This document shows positions 43,789 through 55,472 of a stretch of DNA of 64,000 nt, one piece after another; the first letter of the stretch is position 1, and each line of letters opens with the position of its first letter. The notes beneath the pieces were generated by a model. The model had not been told where the DNA came from. It saw only the letters and a program-made list of their open reading frames with translations, and ran no database searches. The stretch spans positions 5,146,001 through 5,210,000 of the forward strand of contig CP075492.1 of assembly GCA_021613535.1 (NCBI GenBank), read 5' to 3'. The position numbers and the translations under genes are program-made. This DNA comes from Adineta vaga (taxonomy: Eukaryota > Rotifera).

Positions 43789-43806
43789 CACCCACACCCA
43801 CACCCT
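43789..43806 (-). repeat. Interstitial telomere-like tract (TGTGGG)n
   Basis: On the minus strand the sequence reads about 2.5 units of TGTGGG plus partial units. This hexamer is, as I recall, the reported bdelloid telomeric repeat. A second pair of such tracts lies near 57.1 kb. Confidence 0.5.
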
Positions 43807-43829
43807 CAAGATCAACTTGATATTTTTCG

Positions 43830-44165
43830 TCGTTTGGCTTTTGCCTGTTCTGTTAGAGTTTTTAGTTGACGTAGTGTCTTATTGTTGACGAAATGCTGTA
43901 TCGAGGAAGTGACGTGTCGACGAAAATTTGTCGACCAAAAACATAATTATCGATTCAATGTATATCCACAGATTTTTTGCTTTGAATGCCTCTTCAAATT
44001 GGTTAATCGCTTGTGTAGCTTTTGAGAGAACCACGGTTATTATTCAAGACATATGTTCTAATTGATCGAGAAATAGACTAATAGTTTGACGAGTATGCTT
44101 TATTTTTTTGTCAACATCGTGCTTATATCTATAATGCATCGTGTATCATTTCGAGAAGCTACACA
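43830..44165 (-). pseudogene. Decayed coding region of unrecognised family
   Basis: The minus strand shows protein-like stretches in alternating frames: ASRNDTRCIIDISTMLTKK, then HTRQTISLFLDQLEHMS-stop-IITVVLSKATQAINQFEEAFKAKN...FLVDKF, then FVNNKTLRQLKTLTEQAKAKRRK. They form a chain of helical, heptad-like sequence interrupted by stops and shifts. I do not recognise the family. Its 3' end runs into the telomere-like tract at 43789. Confidence 0.3.
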
Positions 44166-44683
44166 GAAACACATTTTAAAAGGATTCTCTCGAAACAAAT
44201 TATCAAATCATTCTAAATATCGCTTTTGCAGATTTCATATCGTACTAAAAATACACTGATTTTCGTTGGATTCTACACTATAGTAAAACCATCGCAAACA
44301 ATGCCAACATCTCAATTAGTAATCGTTGATATCCGTGATATGCATGTCAATAGTGAGTCGTTTAGAGTTTTAGCAAATGATTTAGAAGATCGATTTCCAA
44401 AATTAGTTATCCAACGTGGCCAAAAACTTCACTTTAACTCTCTAGAGAAGAACGATGGTAGATATCTGTTATATTTAAAAATTTGACTGCAAATAGATAA
44501 AAAAAATGCTTATCAAGATGAATACGTATATTTTATGTTGATGTTTTCATAAATAATAAATTACAAGGTTAAAATTTTCAAATAGTATGCAAAATTCTGC
44601 TTGATATTCACTTCTAAGAAAAATCGTTTTTATGAATGAGTGATAAATTGAAGGAAAAGTAGAGTCTTTTTTTTATTTGAAAT

Positions 44684-45021
44684 TTATGTGGTAATACTGG
44701 CGAGAACAGCGAAGAATATGATTAAATAAATCCATCCAATCACACCACCGATCGTTGCCAAAATATTAAATACTAATGCCAAAATGCTAAAAGTTCGAGC
44801 ACCTGAAGCATCATTACTGTTCTTGTGACTACGGCACACAATAGAAAAATCAGAGGCAAGAGGCCACCACCCCATCCAACGAATATATTGATAATAGACC
44901 AAATAAGCCAATCATGAATCTGACTTGCATCACCTGCACCCATATAAACTGGAGCAGGAGCTACATAAACAACACTTGGTTGTGAGCCGCCATAGGGTGG
45001 TGAAGCGCTGTAAGTTGCCAT
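44684..45021 (-). CDS. CD225/dispanin (IFITM-like) membrane protein, one frameshift
   Basis: The minus strand from 45021 gives a Pro/Tyr/Ala-rich N-terminus (about 30 residues), then HDWLIWSIINIFVGWGGGLLPL. After a one-base slip it continues in another frame with FSIVCRSHKNSNDASGARTFSILALVFNILATIGGVIGWIYLIIFF to the stop at 44684. Joined, this is the CD225 pattern: two hydrophobic segments with S..(C/K)R between them and a GA(R)...S..A..N start to the second helix. The slip sits at a run of five T (plus-strand A at 44845-44849) where six would restore the frame. Everything else is intact, so either a recent mutation or a homopolymer sequencing error. Family members sit in membranes and affect fusion or trafficking; the role here is unknown. 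Confidence 0.65.
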
Positions 45022-45399
45022 ACCGTTTGAAACTTGTTTGTGAATAGATTTTCGTTATAAAATGCCCCTTCATATATAAATGCGTCGTAGATAAGATAAT
45101 ATTCCTCTCGAATTGTTTGCAGTGTGTCATGTCAACAATGCGTTTGTTAGCATTACTAACAATGACGTGTTGTGCAATAACAACGAAAAGTCAATACATA
45201 TACATATATACGTTTTTTTACAGGTAAAGACACGCAGTGATACAACCAATGAATGATTATCAAGAATATAATATTCTCATGATACTTTATACAGAAAACG
45301 ATTTTCGTTTGCAACAAGCTATTTTAAAATAAACTTCTTTTTATTATTATTTTTGTGTCTTAAATCAAAATAGAAAAAGTTTTCATTTGATACTTGTTT
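45022..45399. other. Divergent/convergent spacer
   Basis: On the minus strand a TTTATATATG element about 50-60 bp before the CD225 ATG may be its TATA region. Nothing else is supported. Confidence 0.35.
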
Positions 45400-48300
45400 T
45401 TATAAAAAAACGTCCCAAACAGATTGTATTGGTGCATAGGATGGTACGTATTCATAATTAGAGAATTCATAACCAAATGCTTTTAAACCAATATGTTGAA
45501 GAGCATGTGATGTTGTTAAGGGTTGTGGTGCTGGAAGAACAAGTACTGAAACTCGATAACCATATTTGATTGTTTCCGTTGAAAGTGGTTCAGCAGTATC
45601 TTGTTCGACAAGTGTAATCAAATCAGGCACACTGGCGAGAATTTCACCATTTTCATAACGTGCAACAAGATTTTCATTTTGAAAATCAATAATCAGAATT
45701 CGTCCTTGTGCCTCAATAGAAACATGACCACGAACGAATCCAGACGTAGTATTTCGTTCTACATTGATTATTTTACCGTTAGAAAGAAGAACACGACCAT
45801 GTCCAGCACGTGCAACAGCTTGAATAGTATCTTTGGTATTATTGAATTTAGCTTCGCCTTGTTTCATAAAAAAAAAGAGAACAAAGTTTTACACACGAAT
45901 CGAAAAATAATTGAATCAACACTTACCGATAAACCAAGCTCGAGAAAGACTATGAGGTAAAGTATATTTACGCAATTGTTCACCCATCATTGGAGGTAAA
46001 CAAACACCAATAATGAGACCACGTTTTATACATTCTTCTCGAAATGTATCTTCTAATTCTTTTGGAGTAGAAATCATATCTTCGGTACACATGACAGTTT
46101 CGCCATGGATATCACATAGAGAAGCAGGTGCTGGAGGAAAACCTTCGATAAAAGCTAATGTATGATTTAGACAAGGAAAAGCTCTGCCAAGGCCATCTGC
46201 ATCAATACAAAATACGTCCTTATTTGCAGCAACAATAAGACCCATAAGGCCATTCGCACCACCAATCTCTCCACTATAAATACCAACGATCTTTTTCGAC
46301 AGATAGTTTTCCATCGCTTCGACAGCCACTGCACATTCATATCCACTTGGCAACAATTCATGAGACACCGTTGGTGCACCCATAAAACCAACATCAGCAA
46401 CTAAATCCGAAGAGGAGGCAAAGAATGATGGTGGTACAACATGCATCTTATGCTTTCCTTGTCGAAGAACTTCAAGACACCATAGTTTACAATGATATGC
46501 TTCACCACCACCACCGCAACCTAAAATAAAATTTCGCCATTGTTTTTCGATGATAACATGGTAGAATCAAGAATTATTTACCAAGAATGCCGGCTCCATA
46601 AGCAATATATTCAATATCAATAGCATCAATACACCAAATACTATTTTCATCAAAATTTGGTTTTTTTTTTTTATAGTCAATATGTGCGGGCAGCTTGATA
46701 TCTGTTGATAACTCCTTCTGGATATCGAACGAAGATTTTTGCAATGATTTTCTTTCTTGATTCTGTTTGAATTTACTTAGATCTAATTGTCCAATTGCAG
46801 TTAATTGAACTCGATGTTTATTACCACCTGAATGATAAGATAATGGTACTTGTTCTAATTCTGTTAATTGAATAGTATTTGATCGAGCACCATTTTGTTC
46901 ACATTGTTCACGAACTTGAAGAATCAATCGATCCATTTCACGTTTACGTTGTTCTCCACCATCGACTGATGATGGAATTAGATCGGTGATTAAATCAAGT
47001 GTTGCGCTAACAGAACATAAAGCAGCACCGACAGCATTACAGACAGCGAAATGATCAGGACGTATCATCTCAAAAAGATTATTTATTCGTTCATTAAAAT
47101 ATAGAAAGATAATGTATTACTTTTGTTACACCAGGATATGATTGATTACAGTCAACAAGAATAGAACCACCACCACACAAGATAACTGGAATCGGTTCTG
47201 GATTTGTTTTCATTCTATCAACACCCTTTGTTATTGTTTCTTTCACATAACTAAGTACTTGTTCGATAATTTCTGTCGACACGTTGACATCACAATGACC
47301 AATCTGAAACTCAACGTAGATTGATCAAATACTTAATTAAAAGCTTTATTTACCCCAGATACCAAGCCAGCGGCTAGAGCCACATCAGTAGTAGTCATAA
47401 TTTGTCCACCAAATGCTAATGCTTGTTGTTCAAGTTGATAAGCGACACTATCTGGTCCGACTTGAACAGATTGATCATTTTTGTTGATATGAATAATTGT
47501 TCCACCACCCAATGCTAGAGAATGAGTATCAGCTACAGTAACATTTACTCGAATATCATCGATCAATTTCACATTCTGACATTGAAAGAAAGGACTATGA
47601 GAATGATCTACGAACAAAAAGAACTTACTGCATGTGTTTGTCTTGGTCTACCGTCGATAATAACACCAAAATCGATTGATGTTCCTCCAATATCAATAAC
47701 AATACCATTCTTAATACCACTTAGATAGGCAGCACCAATCATCGAATTAGTTGGTCCACTGGCAAAAGTAAAAACTGGCCATCGCGTAGCATCTTCGGAG
47801 GATAATAAAGTACCTGTATTTCTCGTAAGAAAGAAAGGAACATTAATAGGAAGCGAATCTTTCAATGCTCCAATAGTTTTGATTGCCAATGGTCGAAGAC
47901 AAGCATTCAGTATTGAGGCATTTTCTCGTTCCGATAAACCAAGACCGGCAATTTCATGAGAAAGAGTAATATATGCGGTAGTTGATTCTTCACGTATGAT
48001 TTCTTCTACGCGTACTTCTTGATCGATTCGACATGGTGAAAAAACACCACATACACAAAATGTGCAAATATCTAAAGCAAGAGCACGACGAATAATCGAA
48101 CGAATTTCTTCTTCGTTCAATGCCTCTATCTCTGATCCATCAAAAAGATAACCACCAGAAGCAAATACAGTTAAACCATTTACCTATCCACATCGAAAAA
48201 AATACAAATAATCACGAAAGAAAATTGATGAAGTTTTTCTATTACTGCATCTTTTAAATCTTGTGGCCAATTTGACATTGGTGAGATGGCGCGTGTTGCC

Positions 48301-48680
48301 GGTCCACAAAGACGTATGATACATACTTTGGCAAGTTGCCGTCTTTGAAGTAAGGCATTAATAAAATGTGTTGTACCAACCATAATAGCAGTTATTTCAT
48401 TATCATTAATAACTTGTTGAACAGAATTTATCATGCCCGAAAATACATCTGCAGTTGTTACTGTTTTGATAGTAGCGACTACCTTCGGCACTATAAATTA
48501 TGAATGAATGAATAAATGAACACTGATAAATGGTGCATAATTACAATAACTTACATTGATCATGTTCGATCCTTAGTAGAACCGCGTCTACAATAAGAAG
48601 TCACAAATATTCATGATAAGTGAAAAAAACACATGTTTACCTGTGTTTGTCCCACCAACATCAACACCGATAATATGCAT
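45400..48680 (-). CDS. Hydantoinase/oxoprolinase A - DUF917 (S-Me-THD) fusion enzyme
   Basis: Nine exons: 48680-48641, 48587-48555, 48490-48246, 48183-47629, 47575-47354, 47303-47121, 47068-46582, 46520-45927 and 45857-45400. Every phase agrees over eight introns of 50-69 nt, giving 938 residues. The N-terminal part is the HyuA family: MHIIGVDVGGTNTDAVLL (ATPase-fold phosphate loop), GTTHFINALLQRR, CGVFSP, IDIGGTSIDFGVI, LALGGGT, CGGGSILVD and RPDHFAVCNAVGAA. From about residue 600 comes the DUF917/S-methyl-thiohydantoin desulfurase-like domain: AYGAGILGCGGGGEAYHCK, GFMGAPTVSHELLPSGYE, SGEIGGANGLMGLIVAA and IDADGLGRAFPCL. Such two-domain proteins are known in fungi and bacteria and are expected to act on hydantoin-like cyclic amides in the cytosol. 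In an animal this points to horizontal origin with later intron gain, an inference. Confidence 0.88.
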
Positions 48681-49097
48681 TGTAACCACTTCATCACGTT
48701 CTACCGAGCATATACAGGTATCTACGAAGCTTATCGTTCTCTTTCGTTTTGTTGCGTGAATAAGAATAAATATTTGTAAGTACATGGTGATGCAGTCATG
48801 CGCAATCACTTTCAATACAAAGAACAAAAATTGAAACTGAGCAACGCGTTGCTTTATTTAACAAACTTCCACACGATGTATTGCTCATCGAGAGTGTGTC
48901 GTTCGTATATTAATATCTCTTTCAGTCAATTTAATCGTAAGAGTTAATTAAGTTATTATTTCTAGTTATTTGCAAATTCTATTTATGTGATTTCATTCTA
49001 TGGTTTGTTTGATGCTATTTTTCTTTGATACTTGATTATAATAAGTACGATAAAACTATAACATTCAATTAAATGAAATAGTCTATATAGTCAAGTT
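48681..49097. other. Intergenic
   Basis: No supported feature; 5' flank of the hydantoinase gene and 3' flank of the F-box gene. Confidence 0.4.
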
Positions 49098-50951
49098 TTA
49101 TAGATATTGTAGAGAAAATTGTTTTGTGTTATAATTACAGTTGAACGTCAAGGAAAGAAGACGTTGATCCATATTTTGTAGATAGATCATGATTTGCTCG
49201 ATCTTCTTTTTGAATGATTTTTCATCAGAATTATTATATAATCGAATATTGACTGAGACAAGACGTAAAGATGCAATTTTTGTAAAAAGCGAAGCAAGAA
49301 TAGATGATAAATTTCTCACAGATAATCCTATATGAGAGAACGAAAATATTGATAAATTCGGAAGATGAAATATCAAATTATCGATCGATTGAAAATCGCA
49401 TTTATACAAATCAAGTCGTTTAATAGATGGTAATGGGTACCATATATCTTCAAACGGATCAGCGGACGTAATAAGATAATTTAAACGCGGCATTCGATCA
49501 ACTAGCTGAAAAAGAAAACTATGACAAATACAAATAGAAGAGATACATTGTAATTTGTAGCGAAGGATACGAACATGATTAAAAATATTTCGATCGAAAA
49601 TAATTGGTGAAGAATTGATTTGAAGACCATGAATAAACGACAAACTACAATCGACTGAAGTGAGATATGGCATATATCTTCCTAATGATATAAATGAAAT
49701 AGGACAAGCAAGAGTCATATTAGTTAGATAAAGATGACGAATACTAGAAAATGAACAACGAGAACTAAGTTGAGAACACGAAATAAATCCATGAAATTGA
49801 TCGAAACGAAATGGTAAGGAATAAATATGTATATAAAAAGTTTTCGATTCTAATGAATTTATATCTTCAATGTAATAATCAAATTGATCATTGAGAGATG
49901 AAAGAATTCTATTTTTGGTAATTTCATCCTTTATAATAAATGATCCATAGAAATCGAAGCAATCAAATGTATTTTTATATCTAATAATAGTTGACCACAT
50001 ATCTTCATCGAATATGATATGTTCAAATTTTAAAATAACATGTTTGAGAATAATTGAATCAGGACAATAGTGTTCAATAAAAATTTGAATATGATCAAAT
50101 GGTAGATATTCATTCTGTTGTAGATCATTTGATTGTTGTTTCGTACTGACAGACAATTGATTAATTTTACTTAATGGACAACTATTTTCTGTCGGTAGTA
50201 ACTTAAAATGATCTAATTCTTTGTTGTTTATCTGATAAGAAGATTGAAAAAAATTAGCAAAAGTAATTGATAAATGTTGAATATTAGGTGTTCGTTTGAT
50301 AATTTCTAATAGTTGAATAATTGAACAAACTGTTATATTTAAATCAATTAGATTCATATGAAAAGCATCTTTATTGAGTAAAATATTTGTCGAAAATCGA
50401 ATAATCGATTGTGGTATAGATAGTTTTTCATTCGAATAATATTTATCATCATCATCATCAAATTGAAGAACCAGATTTTTCAAGTTCATATGAGCTACAA
50501 GATTCATCCAATCACTAATGTTGATAAGATGAAGTGAATGAAGTTGAGCAAATCGATTGTTAACCTGACGAATGCTCTGTTGCTGTTGAGATAATTTTGT
50601 TGTTTTTCTTGTACAAGAGAAAAACTTCGATGTAATAGAAGAAAATGAAGGTTTTTGACTATAATTAGATGAAATTCCATGTTTTGGATTATTAGAATTC
50701 CTTATTAAATGAATATAATGTTGATCAACTTTCAACATTTGAATCGATTGACAAATCCATTCGAATTGTTGATGATCTCCACACCATCCATTAGTAAGAT
50801 CGATACTTTTGAAATAAAATCGAACAAGATTATCGAATCGAAAATTTAATTGTATAAATGTTCCAAGAATATCATTGATAGTCAAGTAATCAAAAATACA
50901 ATAAATCACTTCGTTTGGAAGTATAATGAATGAAGTGTGTGCTGTTGACAT
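49098..50951 (-). CDS. F-box protein, large C-terminal region
   Basis: The frame runs to 49098. I start it at the ATG at 50951 (MSTAHTSFIILPNEVIYCIFDYL), because the F-box begins there and an AATCTCTAG acceptor-like site lies just before; an in-frame ATG also exists at 50999. That gives 617 residues. The F-box core LPNEVIYCIFDYLTINDILGTFIQLNFRFDNLV occupies about residues 10-45. The remaining ~570 residues are long strings of irregular LRR-like pieces (LHSLHLINISDWMNLV, LVLQFDD, IQHLSITFANF, IRHLYLTNMTL, LTSVDCSLSFI, IKRLDLYKCDF) without a standard LRR signature. It probably acts as substrate receptor of an SCF ubiquitin ligase through Skp1; the target is unknown. A similar protein lies at 58799 on the other strand. 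Confidence 0.78.
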   Translation of the reverse strand: MSTAHTSFIILPNEVIYCIFDYLTINDILGTFIQLNFRFDNLVRFYFKSIDLTNGWCGDHQQFEWICQSIQMLKVDQHYIHLIRNSNNPKHGISSNYSQKPSFSSITSKFFSCTRKTTKLSQQQQSIRQVNNRFAQLHSLHLINISDWMNLVAHMNLKNLVLQFDDDDDKYYSNEKLSIPQSIIRFSTNILLNKDAFHMNLIDLNITVCSIIQLLEIIKRTPNIQHLSITFANFFQSSYQINNKELDHFKLLPTENSCPLSKINQLSVSTKQQSNDLQQNEYLPFDHIQIFIEHYCPDSIILKHVILKFEHIIFDEDMWSTIIRYKNTFDCFDFYGSFIIKDEITKNRILSSLNDQFDYYIEDINSLESKTFYIHIYSLPFRFDQFHGFISCSQLSSRCSFSSIRHLYLTNMTLACPISFISLGRYMPYLTSVDCSLSFIHGLQINSSPIIFDRNIFNHVRILRYKLQCISSICICHSFLFQLVDRMPRLNYLITSADPFEDIWYPLPSIKRLDLYKCDFQSIDNLIFHLPNLSIFSFSHIGLSVRNLSSILASLFTKIASLRLVSVNIRLYNNSDEKSFKKKIEQIMIYLQNMDQRLLSLTFNCNYNTKQFSLQYL

Positions 50952-51002
50952 ATATGATCTAGAGATTAGAATAAACTTTGAACATAATGATGATTTCATC
51001 AC

Positions 51003-51781
51003 TCACAGTCTCACACATAATAATTTTACGTCTCGATGGAAAACTCTCTGGAATTGAACAAAATAATATACGAATCTCTTTTCAATGTCGAAGGTGTCGC
51101 CCGTATGCGTGATTACTTGAAAAGAATGATGCAGTGAGGGTTGTGCTTGACGAGGTTAGTATCTTACTCCTAAAATTCTCTCACTTCCGTGTAAGACAAT
51201 CAGACCAGTGTGAAAACGTAATAATAGATAGATTCACTAAAGATCGATCAAATGAATTAATCGAAATTGGATTAAATTTCAATCAGCTCCCGTCTGCTTT
51301 CAACTTCTTCCTGTACATACGAAACTGTCATTTATAGTTTGGTGACCGTAGCTATTACAGGGACTGAATCCATAACGAACAAACAGACAAACATTCTTCC
51401 TTACATATGTAGCATATGTAGAAGATAGATATATAACTACCATGATAAAACAAAATGTATTAAAGCAATGCTTTCTTTTTCTTAAATTTCCATTTCATAA
51501 AAACTGTTCCTGTATGATGCTGTTCAAGCAAATATGGAATTATAGTTGTATACAATTAATGTACTCTAATTTTAGCATATTTTCAATTCGGAGAAAATCG
51601 ATAAAATCAAATTCTCTTATGTTGATTTTAGAACAAAATAGTGAATATTTCTCTAATAGTAAACGGATGATGCCTTTCCAGATAAATTATTTTTATTTCT
51701 TTATAAACTAAAGAAAAATTAATTTGAAAAGACTTTCAAAAGCAGTTTTTAAGCAGTTTCATGTTCATGAATTGAATGCGC
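51003..51781. other. Intergenic
   Basis: Nothing supported between the F-box gene and the GEVED gene; open frames here show no motif. Confidence 0.4.
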
Positions 51782-54700
51782 TTAGTATTCACGATTTGTT
51801 CGTGGAATGATATTTAAACTGTAATCTCTTATTTCGGCATAATTGGTATGACCACACTTAGTCTCATATTCACTACTGGGCTTGACAATGATGCGCATAT
51901 GATGTACTTCATTGCCTCGATAATGAGCATTTCCACTGGGTGGTGTATGAATTTCATAATCATAAAGGCCCGATGGAATTGAGCTACGTAATGGCCAACG
52001 ATTTGGAGTAACGGATTCATTTTCTTGATATGTGTTGTCATTGTTTTGATCAATTAAAATGTTGACATCTTGCATCAAGTTGCAGTCACTTCGCAATGGT
52101 CCTCTGCTAGATATCATTTCACAGTCTAGCTGGATACGAATACGATAATTTGTATTTTCCAAGAGAGTAACTGCCATATGATGGCGATTCTGATATTTGC
52201 TTATGATAGTATTGTTCGGAGTATTATCGCGAATTTCAGTTCCTTGTTCTCCAGCCATGATGACCAGTACAACTCGACCATGACTCTGAGTACATACGCG
52301 ATCACTTAATTGCAAGTAAGGACCACCGAGTTCACCTACGATAGAGAATCATTAGCAAATATATTAACTCTTATCTAAACGCATAATTACTTGATTGCAC
52401 AGTATGTGAAACAACAGTGACTGTATAGTAACGTGCTCTTCGTAATCATTTATATTGCATTTTTTACGATAGCCCTCGTTTAATGTGACAACCAGTTTCA
52501 TACTATGAGGGCCACTTTTGATCTTCCTACCATCTATTACCGGCACCACAATTTGTAAGTCGTATACCCCTTGGGGTAAATAACTTGTTAGTGGCCATCT
52601 ATAAGACGTCGCACTTTCCGATTCATCATAGCGACCATTATCATCAAGGTCTATCCAAGCACTGACCTCATGAGGTAGATGACAATTGTTTTCTACTGAA
52701 TTTCGTTGATGGCCAATTCATTCAAATTGCAAACGTAATAAATAGGTAATATCCTCACGTAACATAATGGACAAATGTTGTTGATTTTCCGCGCTTGTAC
52801 CTAATAATGCATTAGTTGTTGGATCGTCGCGTATTTGTGTGCGATGTTCCCCGCCCATAACTACAAGTATAATTTTGCCGACTTGTGGCGTACATGTGAT
52901 GTTATCATATGCCGCGTATGTTGCTTCAAGATTGTTTGGTGCTAGAATAGATATGAACAATGTATTAAGACATAATGCAAAGTTAAAAAAAATAAGAATA
53001 CGAATAAAAGTATGAATAAAGTCAATAGTTTCACTCAAATTCACTTATTTTCTTATATTCAAGTTTTCGTTAAATACGTATGTGAATATAAAGCGATAAG
53101 AGAAAGAATAACAAAAGTGGGAAAATATTACAATTCTTATCTTTTTAAAGCCGAATACCCTCAAGATATAAAACAAAAACAAATACGTACGTATAAAACT
53201 TGTCTTCGAAATGATGTTCACATAATAATTTCGTTCTTCCGTATAATCACTCTTGCCGCATATACGTCGATAATGGTCGCTTGGCGCAACTACAATGCGC
53301 ATACGATGTTGACGAGATGTGACATAGCGATCATCCAAATACGGTATATGCACTTGGAGATCATAAATGCCGTCGGGCAGGTAGCTAGTAACCGGCCATC
53401 GGTGCGGCGCACCGATTTCAGCCGAATCATAGCGTCCATCATCGTTTAAGTCTAGGAAGACGTTGACATCTTGTGCCAAGTTACACCCTGTTTCAGTTAA
53501 TTCCGTCTTCAGCTGAGACGGACAATCTAACTGTATACGTAATAGATAGATTGTATGTTCGTAAAGAGTCACAGCTAAATGGTGTTGGTTTCGATGATCG
53601 TTTGTCAAAGTATTTCTAGCTAGATCATCTCTAATTTCGGTGCCCTTTTCACCGGCCATCAAAACCAGATTCACCTTTCTGAATTCGACCGAGCACAGTG
53701 GGTTTCTGTAGATATAAGGAATTGTCACTGGAGCTACTACAATGAAAAGTGAGAATCATTTTTTCCCTTCTTAAATTTGTACTATAAAGATATACTTACC
53801 GATGTGTCTAGCTTTTCGAACGATGTTCACCGAATAGTCCCTCTGTTCCTTGTAATCCATGGCACCACATTGAGTTTGGTATTCATGACTGGGTGATAAA
53901 GTAATTATCATTTTATGTTGACCCACTCTTGTATTTATATCATCTATTATGGGTATATAGACGTCTAATTCATATGTACCAGTGGATGTGCCATCAGTTG
54001 GCCAAGATCGACGTAGAAGTCGACCTTTTCCATCATCGTAACCATTGTCGTTGTAATCAATCCATACATGTACACTTAACGAGTTACTGCAAGGGCTATC
54101 GGATAAATGTTCACCCAAATGTCCAACACAGTCTAACTGAACATTTAGTTTATGACTAGAGTCTTCGAATACCGTCAAGATGAAAGCTCGTCGATAATGA
54201 CCATTATCATTATACGTTCGAATGTCATCTTGAACATCTGATCCATGATCACCGTTCGTTTGAACGAGACCAATTCTATTCAAACACAGAGCACAATGCC
54301 CTTTTTTTGATGTCATATATGGATCATTTTGATATGTCGAATCTAAAATGGATATGAAATATCAATTTTCATATTTATAACAAGATTCGACTTCGTTTTA
54401 ATTAGATATACTCACAATGTCGTGTTCTTTCCGGTACAGGCGCCCATGCTGGTGCTTCTACTGGTGTCTCTATTGGTACTTCGACTAGTACTTCGGCTGA
54501 TACTTCGACTGGTACTGTTGTTGTAGTAGTTCGTCTTCGTCTTGGTCGTTGTGTTGGTGCAGATGAGACGATAGGTTCTTCTCGGTAATCTGAATAAATG
54601 AGACGTATTTCAGTAAATTTAAGATTCACAATCTTACCATCAATACTTTCAACATTACATAATTTGATATTAATATCATTCGAATCATCGTCATTTAGTT

Positions 54701-55472
54701 GAACTGGAAGGGCAAAAGTAGACAAACGGTGAAACATCGTACGTAACTGTTTTGAAATGCGACTCTTGCAAGTCGTATCTTCTCGAGAGGTACATTGTCG
54801 TGCATATGCAGGAATAATACTTAGCTCAAGTGCATTTCCAGAGAGAGCATCTTCACAACTGGTTCTAAATTAAAAAAGTGAAAAGTTATTTACGCAATAA
54901 ATTTCGTAATACGATACCCTTTCGATTCATATTCGTTACGAAATGAACCACTAATGACACGAATTGATTTTCCATTGAATTTACTCGTTAACTAGAAGAG
55001 AAGAAAAAACAAAATAACATGAGTAAATCATATATAAGATATCAAACTTCGTCCGTAATAGCATTAAGATTTTTTATATTGAAGGGTTGATTATCATCGT
55101 TTAACGTAAGATCTGTCGTGAATATTATTTTGAATAGCATCTCTTCCATATCTAGATTTTAATTTTCCACATTGTTAATTTCAAAAATATATGCATATGA
55201 ACACTCTTTTTTTTCCGTAGGACTGCTTGATTTCTGTACATTGGGTGCCAAATGAAAAATTGCAAAGGCAGCCGCTAGAGAGATAAAAGCTAGCAGAAAA
55301 CAACCTGCGCTCGCACGTATCCATGTTAATTTCCACACACTTCAAATTATAAGAATAAATAAACGATTGAAGATCTGTATTTCGTCTTTACTTACCGACG
55401 TCCATTTCGCTTGCGCATGTTCACGCTTTGATACTCATCATCGACCATTGCGTCTAGTTCCATTTGATCCAT
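51782..55472 (-). pseudogene. Interrupted type II membrane SEA/GEVED multi-domain gene
   Basis: Exons on the minus strand: 55472-55396, 55339-55048, 54991-54918, 54864-54416, 54342-53800, 53736-53191, 52941-52391 and 52335-51782. Domains in order: short basic cytosolic start, one transmembrane helix (CFLLAFISLAAAFAIF), a SEA-like domain (DLTLNDDNQPF...LTSKFNGKSIRVISGSF), a Cys-bearing region, a Thr/Pro/Val-Glu-rich linker, then four GEVED-type domains. Each GEVED domain has GxxGT/SE(I/V)RD(D/N), LDC, (D/V)(W/F/I)(I/L)D.N.(D/N)(G/N), W(P)...Y(D/E)L, MRI and a C....Y.E.R(D/N)Y...NI end. Three lesions: TAA at 55159-55161 before the SEA domain, TGA at 52718-52720 in place of a conserved Cys of the third GEVED, and a one-base deletion near 52440. 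All other phases agree for about 1,030 codons, so decay is recent or partly assembly error. Confidence 0.72.

Larger units (their letters stand above)
43036..44683. other. Intergenic, mostly; holds decayed coding and a telomere-like tract
   Basis: Apart from the telomere-like repeat (43789-43806) and the decayed coding region (about 43830-44165), I see an open frame at 44226-44486 (86 codons) with no recognisable motif. It follows a CTTTTGCAG acceptor-like site and I do not count it as a gene. Confidence 0.4.

Noticed and set aside
44226-44486. 86-codon plus-strand frame
   Set aside because: No family resemblance, no promoter or signal peptide; only a weak acceptor-like site before it.
48184-48221. 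Alternative very short (~35 nt) intron in the hydantoinase gene
   Set aside because: A 62-nt intron (48184-48245) using the GTAATA donor gives correct phase and restores the usual HyuA sequence; 35 nt would be shorter than any other intron here.
53012-53449. 145-codon plus-strand frame
   Set aside because: It lies opposite the second GEVED exon and a 249-nt intron; a shadow frame with no motif.
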